Origin: Desulfofundulus luciae
Lineage (GTDB): Bacteria > Bacillota > Desulfotomaculia > Desulfotomaculales > Desulfovirgulaceae
Reading direction: 5' to 3'
Length of the DNA: 39,894 bases
Assembly: GCF_030813795.1 (NCBI RefSeq)
Contig: NZ_JAUSUX010000024.1
Coordinates: 1 to 39,894, forward strand
Part shown: positions 33,690 to 39,894 of the stretch, piece after piece
Layout: each line of letters opens with the position of its first letter
Numbering within the stretch: the stretch's first letter is position 1
The notes under the pieces: model-generated
Databases searched by the model: none
Told to the model about the DNA's origin: nothing
Seen by the model: only the letters and a program-made list of their open reading frames with translations
Program-made: the position numbers and the translations under genes

Positions 33690-34021
33690 CCCCGTCCTGA
33701 CCCCAATCTGATGCAAGTAAACGGCGAATATCTGGGCCGATACCCGGCAGTAGCGGGCCATGAATGTGTCCAGTATTCATTGTGCAGGCTCCAACAGGTC
33801 ATGTCGGAGCCGACGGCTACCTCCTTCACCGTCTGGCCGGCCCGGCACCCTACACGGGGGAGGCCCACATCTTCCCGGTTCGGACCCCCGGCTGTCGGGC
33901 CGCTTCCCGGCGTTTTTCCGTCCCTCGGACTTTCGCCCTCGGGCGCATATAACCACCAGGTCCATCCTGCCTTCGCGGGCCATTTTGAAGAGCCGGGCCA
34001 GCCTCTGCGCTTTTCATCTAA
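33690..34021. other. GC-rich stretch without an intact gene
   Basis: About 330 nt with several overlapping open frames but no convincing start, ribosome site or family. On the minus strand a short stretch reads RLARLFKMAREGRMDLVVI, which looks protein-like but is bounded by stops. It may be more debris from the integrated element. Confidence 0.4.
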
Positions 34022-34825
34022 TTATTCGACCTGAGCCAGAAGCACCCGGTCGTCATCAAATACATCCCCACTGCTTTGCGTGAACTTCTTGATCAGGTCA
34101 GGCACGGAGAGACGTTGCTTTTCATGCGGCCCGACATCTAATATAATTTTCCCCCGGTGCATCATTATCAGCCGGTTACCGTAACGCAAGGCTTGCTCCA
34201 TATTGTGCGTAACCATCAGGGTTGTTAGTTTATTGGTTCTTATTAACCGGTCTGTAATATCCATTATTAAACGGGCGGCCTTCGGGTCGAGCGCAGCGGT
34301 ATGTTCGTCCAAGAGCAACAGCTTGGGCTGTACAACGGTTGCCATAGCGAGAGCCAGGGCCTGCCGCTGGCCACCGGAAAGAGTGCCCACCGGGACCTTC
34401 AAGCGGTTCTCCAGGCCCATACCAATTTGTGATAAGGCATCTTTGAAGGCCATCACACGGGGCCCGGTAACAGCCCGTGATAACCCGCGGCGCTTACCGC
34501 GCATAAAGGCCATAGCAAGGTTTTCTTCTACGGTCATATCGGCCGCCGTGCTGGCAAGGGGATTCTGGTCAATGTACCCTATAGAACCCGCCCGGCGATA
34601 TTCCGGCTGATCGGTTACGTCCTTACCGTCCAGTTCTATCCGTCCCTCGTCAACTTCTATGACACCGGCAATGACGTTCAGCAGGGTAGATTTGCCTGCA
34701 CCGTTGCTACCGATAACAGTAACAAAATCACCCGGCCGGATATGCAAATTTATGCTATCCAAAGCTTTAACCTGATTAGGTGTGCCGGCGAAAAAATATT
34801 TACTTGCGCCCTTCAGCCGAATCAT
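34022..34825 (-). CDS. ABC transporter ATPase (TrpZ-like)
   Basis: The ATPase of an uptake system for a small substrate. Walker A is GSNGAGKST (39-47), the signature LSGGQRQ, Walker B LLLLDEHTAAL and the switch His in VTHNMEQ. The insert SRAVTGPRVMAFKD and the signature are typical of the ABC.X4 family that pairs with BPD_transp_2-like permeases. Its ATG overlaps the permease stop by 4 nt. It is the last gene of the operon. Confidence 0.92.
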   Translation of the reverse strand: MIRLKGASKYFFAGTPNQVKALDSINLHIRPGDFVTVIGSNGAGKSTLLNVIAGVIEVDEGRIELDGKDVTDQPEYRRAGSIGYIDQNPLASTAADMTVEENLAMAFMRGKRRGLSRAVTGPRVMAFKDALSQIGMGLENRLKVPVGTLSGGQRQALALAMATVVQPKLLLLDEHTAALDPKAARLIMDITDRLIRTNKLTTLMVTHNMEQALRYGNRLIMMHRGKIILDVGPHEKQRLSVPDLIKKFTQSSGDVFDDDRVLLAQVE

Positions 34826-35835
34826 CTTGTCACATCCCGCCCACCGGCTTTGTTCTCAAAAAGATTAAGCATGGCCTGATGCCAGCGAAAGACTGTGCTG
34901 CCGTTAAGCAGTCCGTTTTTACGCTTTTTGTATTTTAGCAGAGGAATACTTAAGGCGGCCAGCACCAGCACAGCAGTAATAAGCTTGAAATCGTGTGCCG
35001 GGAAACCCAAACGCAGGGCCAGGGCTAGAACGCCGCGATAAAAGATGGAACCTAAAATGACCCCGGTTAAAAGCCACCCGACGCCGCGCCTGCCAAAAAG
35101 GCTTTCACCGATAATTACCGAGGCTATGGAAGCCACCAGAACCCCGATACCCATTCCTACGTCGGCAAAACCCTGCACCTGACAGGCCAGAGCCCCTGAA
35201 AGCGCTACTAAACAATTGGATATGACGAGGGCTATCAGCTTGGTATTATCTGTATTAACACCCAGGTTGCGAATCATGCGTTCGTTATTTCCCGTGGCCC
35301 TGATGGCCAGACCCAGGTCAGTAGCGAGGAACCATCCCATTATGAGCCTTAAAACCAGAACTACAACTGACAAAATCAGGATGACAGCAATATGGTTTTG
35401 TATTGACGTCAACTGGCTCTGGGAGATACCGATCCATCCCAGTACTTGCCCGTAAACGTTATCATAGGACAAAAGGGGGGTATTAGGCCGCCCCATAAGC
35501 CGCAGCATAATGGTATAAATGGCGCTGGTGGTTATAATACCGGCCAGGATGTTATTGATCTTTAACCTGGTGTGCATCAAACCGGTGGCCGCTCCTGCTA
35601 AACCGCCCGCCAAACTGCCCAGGATCACGGCATGAACGGGACTAATACCAGATACGACCGCCGTGGCAGTCACAGCGGCCCCGAGGGGGAAGGTGCCCTC
35701 GACCGTCAGGTCGGGAAACCCGAGCATTATAAAGGTCAAGAGCACTCCCATTGCCATAAAGGCGTATATTAACCCTTGCTCCAGAGCATTAATCAGAACA
35801 TTTTCCAAGGCCCTCACTGCTTTCCGCCAGCACAC
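34822..35835 (-). CDS. ABC transporter permease (TrpY-like)
   Basis: An inner-membrane permease of the branched-chain/ribose superfamily (BPD_transp_2), with about eight membrane segments (for example IYAFMAMGVLLTFIMLGF and LIALVISNCLVALSGALA). The substrate path residues EGTFPLGAAVTA and GLMHTRLKINNILAGI are typical of the TrpXYZ type. The frame opens at GTG 35835, but TTG or GTG codons 6 to 9 codons later are possible starts, since the first residues are not hydrophobic. Length about 330 residues. Confidence 0.9.
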   Translation of the reverse strand: MCWRKAVRALENVLINALEQGLIYAFMAMGVLLTFIMLGFPDLTVEGTFPLGAAVTATAVVSGISPVHAVILGSLAGGLAGAATGLMHTRLKINNILAGIITTSAIYTIMLRLMGRPNTPLLSYDNVYGQVLGWIGISQSQLTSIQNHIAVILILSVVVLVLRLIMGWFLATDLGLAIRATGNNERMIRNLGVNTDNTKLIALVISNCLVALSGALACQVQGFADVGMGIGVLVASIASVIIGESLFGRRGVGWLLTGVILGSIFYRGVLALALRLGFPAHDFKLITAVLVLAALSIPLLKYKKRKNGLLNGSTVFRWHQAMLNLFENKAGGRDVTR

Positions 35836-35861
35836 ATACTCTCCAATTATTTAACCACATC

Positions 35862-36872
35862 TTATTTAATAACATCGTCAGCGCGATTGAGCAGGGATTG
35901 AGGAATTTCAAGACCTATAGCGTCAGCCGCCTTCTTATTAATCAACAGGGTGCGCTTGCGAATTTCTTCCGGCGGGATGCTACCCACTTTTTCGCCACGC
36001 AAGACACGCGCCATCAATTCAGCACCCTGGCGGCCGCAGTCGTATTCATCATTACCAATGGTAGCGACGGCACCGGCTTTTACCGATTCGGTGTCACCGG
36101 TAAAGAACGGAATCTTATTATCCCGGCATACCTTAATAACCGATTGCACTGCCGACATTACCGTGTTATCCTGCGGCATAAAAACTGCATCCACACGGCC
36201 TACCAGCGACTGTGCCGCCATCTGGACTTCGCTACTGCTGCTGACCGTGCCTTCTATAACTTTCCAGCCCTTGCCGGCCACGTACTCCTTGATGAGATTT
36301 ACATTCCGAACCGAATTGTCTTCACTGGGGTTATACATTACACCGAGGCGTTTTATATTCGGTACCATTTCTTTAATCAGGTCCATCTGCTGCACTATCG
36401 GGTCGTTACTGGCTACACCGGTAATATTAGTACCGGTCGGTTCCCCGACGGCTTTAATCAGGCCCGCTTTTACCGGATCGGAAACGGCAATGAAGACCAC
36501 CGGAATACCGGTACCCTTGGTAGCCTGGGCGGCAGCCTGCGAACTGGGTGTAGTAATGGCCAGAATGGCATCTACCTTATCGGCGACGAACTTATCGGCA
36601 ATCGTTTTGGTCATATTGAGGTCGCCCTGTGCGTTTTGAAAATCAAACTTAACGGTTTTACCGTCAATAAAGCCTTCTTCCTTCATCTGGTCAACAAAGC
36701 CCTGATAATCAAGGTTCAGGGCCGGGTGGGATACAAGCTGTAAAATACCTACAACCGGAATATCTTTCTGCCCTTTCTGCTCTTCTGGTGCGCTTTTACT
36801 TTGTTGTCCACACCCGGCAGCGAAAAGGAATAATCCCAAACACATTATTAAAATCATTAACTTCTTAAGCAT
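35862..36872 (-). CDS. ABC substrate-binding lipoprotein (TrpX-like)
   Basis: A lipid-anchored binding protein of the ABC_sub_bind family. The signal peptide ends in a lipobox FAAGC with Cys21. The body has the two-lobed periplasmic-binding fold: VGILQLVSHPALN, ATKGTGIPVVFIAVSDPVKAGL, ITGVASNDP and FTGDTESVKAGAVATIGNDEYDCG. Relatives have been linked to tryptophan or other aromatic or heterocyclic ligands; the ligand here is not fixed. ATG 36872 is 8 nt after GGGGG. It is the first gene of the operon, downstream of a long leader. Confidence 0.93.
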   Translation of the reverse strand: MLKKLMILIMCLGLFLFAAGCGQQSKSAPEEQKGQKDIPVVGILQLVSHPALNLDYQGFVDQMKEEGFIDGKTVKFDFQNAQGDLNMTKTIADKFVADKVDAILAITTPSSQAAAQATKGTGIPVVFIAVSDPVKAGLIKAVGEPTGTNITGVASNDPIVQQMDLIKEMVPNIKRLGVMYNPSEDNSVRNVNLIKEYVAGKGWKVIEGTVSSSSEVQMAAQSLVGRVDAVFMPQDNTVMSAVQSVIKVCRDNKIPFFTGDTESVKAGAVATIGNDEYDCGRQGAELMARVLRGEKVGSIPPEEIRKRTLLINKKAADAIGLEIPQSLLNRADDVIK

Positions 36873-37124
36873 CAACTATACCCCCTGTAAACAACCTGTA
36901 ATGTAAAAATAATTTATAGTTTACGTCCTTTTTGCCGGCTTGCCTCTCGCCTGTAACTCCGCTCATCTCCCCCTTTCTTAAAAACTAACAGCCGCCGCCC
37001 CAGTGAGCGCCGGCCATTAAACCAAATCGTCTCACCTCATCTCAACAAAACTATCTCCCCCGGCAAAGGGCTCTCTTCTAAAACAATGTAATTAATAAAA
37101 TAAATTATTAAAGCCCAGAGCTTA
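36873..37124 (-). promoter_or_regulatory. Long structured leader of the ABC operon
   Basis: About 250 nt from the predicted start to the binding-protein gene. It contains a GC-rich imperfect stem GCCGGCGC..GCGGCGGC (about 36988-37014) followed on the minus strand by TGTTAGTTTTTAAG, like a weak attenuator, and a later GCCGGC that could pair with the first arm. A short frame with a Trp codon covers the stem (36985-37035). No named riboswitch or T-box consensus is recognised. Confidence 0.5.
36985..37035 (-). CDS. Possible 16-aa leader peptide
   Basis: GTG at 37035, sixteen codons, stop TAG at 36985. It reads RRFGLMAGAHWGGGC after the start, with one Trp and one Cys codon, and its stop lies at the base of the GC-rich hairpin. 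The Shine-Dalgarno support is weak (GATGAG). It may be a leader peptide for attenuation of the ABC operon, or chance. Confidence 0.3.
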   Translation of the reverse strand: MRRFGLMAGAHWGGGC

Positions 37125-37130
37125 CTACGA

Positions 37131-37159
37131 TTATACCCACCGAAAACTAAAGTGTCAAC
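37131..37159 (-). promoter_or_regulatory. Consensus sigma-A promoter of the ABC operon
   Basis: TTGACA (37159-37154), exactly 17 nt, TATAAT (37136-37131) on the minus strand: a full consensus match. The predicted start is about 250 nt before the binding-protein ATG. Confidence 0.9.
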
Positions 37160-37234
37160 GATCCTTTATTACCTGGCCCGTATCAAGTTCAAGTTTAAAT
37201 TAAATTATTTTTGGTAAAAAAGTAGTACCACCCT

Positions 37235-37873
37235 TTATCGTTCAAAAGCTAAAACCCGGGCGAAAAAGTCGGCCACCATATCTCCAACCTTCGCCTCGTA
37301 TCCCCACCAGAAGTGATCAACCCCGGGAATCAGCTCAACAATCTTTGGTTCGGCCATACCGGCAGTTTCCTCTAAAACCGAGGAAGGGGAAATTATGTCA
37401 TCTTCCGCCCCGGTAACAATCAACTTCGGTTTAGCGCATTGCTTAAGCACGTTGGCAGGGATAACAGGGGAAACGGCCGCAATGGCCCGGACTACATCAC
37501 TGGTCTCTCCAACTGCCAAGGCCACCATCCCTCCGAAGGAATAACCCATGATGCCGATCCGCGACGGGTCGATTTCCTCCCGGTTTGCGAGCAATAAAAG
37601 GGCCGCCCGCGCGTCTTCTTGTTCCCCGATCCCGTTAGCAAAGCAGCCCTGGCTGCGGCCCACACCGCGAAAGTTGAAACGCAGGCTGGCTATTCCATTA
37701 CTGGTCAATGCCCGGCTAACGGCGAGGATGACGTTGTTATTCATGCTTCCACCGTAAAGGGGGTGAGGGTGACAAAGCACTACCCCGGGAAAGGGACCAG
37801 GAACAGGCGGCAGGTCCAGGCAGGCTTCCAGTACCAGGCCGGAGCCAGGCAGATCAATTTGTATTTTTCTCAT
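37235..37873 (-). CDS. Alpha/beta hydrolase (dienelactone hydrolase-like)
   Basis: A compact cytosolic serine hydrolase of the COG2945 type. It has CHPHPLYGG (oxyanion region), FNFRGVGRSQG, the nucleophile elbow GYSFGG (Ser in the centre), an acid in VTGAEDDIISP and the catalytic His in GVDHFWWG. The length, 212 residues, is full. GGGAAGTGA lies 4 nt before the ATG. The substrate is unknown. The downstream sequence TAAAGGGTGGTACTAC superficially recalls a T-box end but lies behind the stop codon. Confidence 0.9.
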   Translation of the reverse strand: MRKIQIDLPGSGLVLEACLDLPPVPGPFPGVVLCHPHPLYGGSMNNNVILAVSRALTSNGIASLRFNFRGVGRSQGCFANGIGEQEDARAALLLLANREEIDPSRIGIMGYSFGGMVALAVGETSDVVRAIAAVSPVIPANVLKQCAKPKLIVTGAEDDIISPSSVLEETAGMAEPKIVELIPGVDHFWWGYEAKVGDMVADFFARVLAFER

Positions 37874-37954
37874 ATAGTCACTTCCCTATAGACGCGAAAT
37901 ACCTGTAAAAAATAAAACGGCCATCTGAGGCTTAACCAAAACGAGGGGAAATCC

Positions 37955-38323
37955 CTAATTTTTTTCAATTATGACCTCTGCGCCATCCTCCACTTGACGC
38001 AGGTCCTCAAGGTTGCCCTCGACACGCCCAAAGACGTTCACCGGGCTAGCTGCCCGGATCTCTTCCCCCTCGCTGATTGGGGTCGGCCCGAAAAAAATGC
38101 AAAATGCATTACCCGCCGGCCAGTAGCCAAGATCCCCCCTGGACACCAGATCAGAGGCTCCCCGTTCCAGCGGAGCGTTTACCGGAATGGAAAAGTAAAT
38201 TTCCTCTCCCCAACGGCTGGCTCTACCCTTTATGGGTAGGGCTTCCTGGATTAAGCGTCCCGTCGGGGTGTTGTAAATTAAGGCGGGCCAGGATAAGGTT
38301 CCTGATCTAATTGTCACTTTCAA
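37955..38323 (-). CDS. Cyclophilin-like protein (TM1367 type)
   Basis: A 122-residue beta-barrel protein of the cyclophilin-like family PF04126. The landmarks are ALPIKGRASRWGEEIYFSIP, RGDLGYWPAGNAFCIFFGPTP and PVNVFGRVEG. Family members share the cyclophilin fold but lack proven isomerase activity, and their function is unknown. AGGAGGGG lies upstream of the ATG. It is 34 nt behind the LarA-like gene and likely co-transcribed with it. Confidence 0.9.
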   Translation of the reverse strand: MKVTIRSGTLSWPALIYNTPTGRLIQEALPIKGRASRWGEEIYFSIPVNAPLERGASDLVSRGDLGYWPAGNAFCIFFGPTPISEGEEIRAASPVNVFGRVEGNLEDLRQVEDGAEVIIEKN

Positions 38324-38357
38324 GCTTCACCCCTCCTTTTCACCATTCTATATCAAA

Positions 38358-39626
38358 TTAATGATCATCCTCAAGGACGAGATTGCCTTCGCGAAAAACC
38401 AGGGGAGCCGGCGGTCCAACAACCTCAATATCCGTCCTCTGGCTCAGCTCCCCGGCCAGGCTTTCGGTAACCCACAGGTACTCCAGTTCAAGGGTGTTCT
38501 TGATCAGGGCCCCTTGCAAATGATCAACGGCCTCGCCTGCAGTAAGGCTCGCCAGCGCCGCCTCTATGGCCGACCGGTCGTCGGGCATAACGATCGGAAG
38601 CATGGCCCGCTGAACGTTTCCGCTGGTGATGCAGTTAAGATAAGTGGTCTTGCGGTCCATTTTCTCGACCAGCCGCCTGGTGGTGATATCCGCCAGACCG
38701 ATCCCTGTAGCATTACCGTGAGAAGCCGCGGTCAAATCGAGCACGACAATCCGGGCAATGAAGGGGCTGTGGGGCTCGGGCACCCCGATCATCCTGGTTC
38801 TCCCAATCACATTGGTATCCATACCCGTGCCGCTGATATTTTTGCCCATTTCCCTGACAATCAAAAAGTCCAGCCTGTCTACCGGCAGGCGGGGCATCAG
38901 GCGGTAGGCCTCCGTTAACAATCGCTGTTCCATTTCTAAAAGTTCCCCTGGAGCCGCCGCCTGGATAATAGCCGTATCATCGTAACTGTTTTCCACTATA
39001 CCCACCCCGGCCCAAACCTTACCCGAACGGATAAAAACTTGACCGATATCTATAAGCGTACTGGCTATCTCCTCCGGCCTCACCCGGTGGATAAAGGAGG
39101 CACCTTTTACCTTACCCAGCCCCACGGCCATCATCTTCATCAAGCCGCTCTCCACAGGTCCGTGAAAAGTGGTGTGGGGTTTAATGCGGTTGCATACGAT
39201 GATCCCGTCGGCGCCCCAGGCATTCACGTCACAGAAGGCTTTTATCCCCCGGGGGGTTTCACCTATCTCCACCACTTCCGCCGCGGTCAATACCGGGCAC
39301 CCCAATGTTTCCCCGGTGATCCCCAGGCTGGCCAGAACCTGTTTCTGCCCCTGGGCCGTACCTCCACCGTGGCTTCCCATGGCACCGACAACAAAGGGCT
39401 CCGCTTTAGCCGCCCTGACCACTTCTACCAGGGCGCTTAATATTGTCGTGATATTTTTAATGCCGCGGCTTCCCGCCGTGATGGCAACCCGCTGCCCGGG
39501 CCTGACCATTTCCCGGAAATTGATCCTGTCCATCTCCTCCAATACCCGGACCCGGATGTCCGGTACCACCGGGCGGGGGAAGATCTGCCTGATTTTAACA
39601 AAGCGAAGGTGGTTCACAAGGTTCAC
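38358..39626 (-). CDS. LarA-like protein (DUF2088 family)
   Basis: A homologue of the nickel-pincer lactate racemase LarA. The N-terminal domain shows AITAGSRGI and VGAMGSHGGGTA; the cofactor/metal region is CNRIKPHTTFHGPVESGLMK, with a His and a Lys matching the place where LarA binds its cofactor. The C-terminal region (FLIVREMGKNISGTGMDTNV) differs from true LarA, so the substrate is not known and lactate racemase should not be assumed. It is 422 residues from GTG 39626; a second GTG three codons later is also possible. The larB, larC and larE cofactor genes are not in the window. Confidence 0.85.
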   Translation of the reverse strand: MNLVNHLRFVKIRQIFPRPVVPDIRVRVLEEMDRINFREMVRPGQRVAITAGSRGIKNITTILSALVEVVRAAKAEPFVVGAMGSHGGGTAQGQKQVLASLGITGETLGCPVLTAAEVVEIGETPRGIKAFCDVNAWGADGIIVCNRIKPHTTFHGPVESGLMKMMAVGLGKVKGASFIHRVRPEEIASTLIDIGQVFIRSGKVWAGVGIVENSYDDTAIIQAAAPGELLEMEQRLLTEAYRLMPRLPVDRLDFLIVREMGKNISGTGMDTNVIGRTRMIGVPEPHSPFIARIVVLDLTAASHGNATGIGLADITTRRLVEKMDRKTTYLNCITSGNVQRAMLPIVMPDDRSAIEAALASLTAGEAVDHLQGALIKNTLELEYLWVTESLAGELSQRTDIEVVGPPAPLVFREGNLVLEDDH

Positions 39627-39894
39627 CCGGCCTTTGACACAAGATTAATTTTTTCCTGTACCCCCAGCAAAGCCACACAGTAAATATACAATAATGATTA
39701 TACTCCCCAAAAGGCAATTCTGGCCAGACCGCGAAACCCTTTACTTGTCAAAAGCAGGTCCATTGGGCTAAAATAGGGAAGGTAGTCAAGCATATGCTTA
39801 AGCGCAGCGGTAAAAAGTCAAGTACTTTTTGAAGGGAAATTGGAAAAAATTTTTGGGGTTAAGTCGTAAAAAGGCAACAACAAACCAGGCCCAG
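39627..39894. other. AT-rich right edge, no gene seen
   Basis: No supported gene. There is a 12-bp palindrome AAGCATATGCTT (39788-39799) and an inverted repeat AAAAAGT/ACTTTTT (39812-39830). These may be operators for genes beyond the window or for the LarA-like gene. Confidence 0.4.

Noticed and set aside
37214-37234. T-box-like GGGTGGTAC sequence
   Set aside because: It follows the stop codon of the hydrolase gene, lacks the rest of the T-box consensus, and is upstream of the ABC promoter, so it is not in that leader.

Overview
The window most probably comes from a Gram-positive, spore-forming sulfate reducer of the Desulfotomaculum/Desulfofundulus/Pelotomaculum group. The evidence is a complete dissimilatory sulfate-activation and reduction cluster (sat, aprBA, qmoAB) in which the electron-transfer end is a heterodisulfide-reductase-like pair instead of a plain proteobacterial QmoC, together with Firmicute-type promoters, strong Shine-Dalgarno sites and frequent GTG/TTG starts. 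The exact species cannot be read from the sequence.

Layout. 1-801: the 5' part of a group II intron, on the minus strand and running off the left edge, inserted just behind the terminator of htrA. 835-3912: htrA, an Mrp/ApbC-type P-loop ATPase and a cell-wall amidase, all minus strand. 4386-4475: tRNA-Leu. 4811-8079: htpX, a 96-residue unknown, a coiled-coil unknown, a small SPW-type membrane protein and an EcsC-like protein. 8165-18380: the sulfate cluster, transcribed on the minus strand as sat, a 96-residue unknown, aprB, aprA, qmoA, qmoB, an HdrD-like protein and a membrane QmoC/HdrC-like protein. Sat makes APS, AprAB reduces APS to sulfite, and the Qmo/Hdr proteins are expected to carry electrons between the quinone or thiol/ferredoxin pools and AprAB. 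19000-19366: four tRNA genes (Asp, Phe, Gly, Cys) behind one strong promoter. 19645-22110: a Lon-like AAA+ protease.

22116-24319 is a polyamine operon (pyruvoyl arginine decarboxylase, spermidine synthase, agmatinase) whose first gene is joined in frame to a truncated DDE transposase; an IS200/IS605-type transposase follows. 26056-27929: ridA, a catabolic threonine ammonia-lyase, and a serine dehydratase beta-subunit relic broken by a 13-bp tandem duplication. 27996-31146: a glycine-rich stress-type protein, an endonuclease IV-like protein and a solitary oligopeptide-type binding protein. 31247-32440: a Gly/Gln/Tyr/Phe-rich, nearly uncharged low-complexity protein and two small unknown proteins. 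32528-33689: tRNA-Ala(CGC) with a decayed large serine recombinase against its 3' end, then a YedK/HMCES homologue whose catalytic Cys is not preceded by Met. 34022-36872: a TrpXYZ-type ABC uptake system behind a consensus promoter and a structured leader of about 250 nt. 37235-39626: an alpha/beta hydrolase, a cyclophilin-like protein and a LarA-like (DUF2088) protein.

The core metabolic genes are ordinary for this group. The unusual points are the low-complexity protein, the YedK start, the small gene inside the sat-apr cluster, the structured gap between qmoB and the Hdr genes, the leader before the ABC transporter, and several well-marked genome scars: the intron behind a terminator, the transposase/PdaD fusion, the serine dehydratase duplication and the recombinase relic at a tRNA. 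No wholly new multi-gene system can be claimed from the sequence alone.
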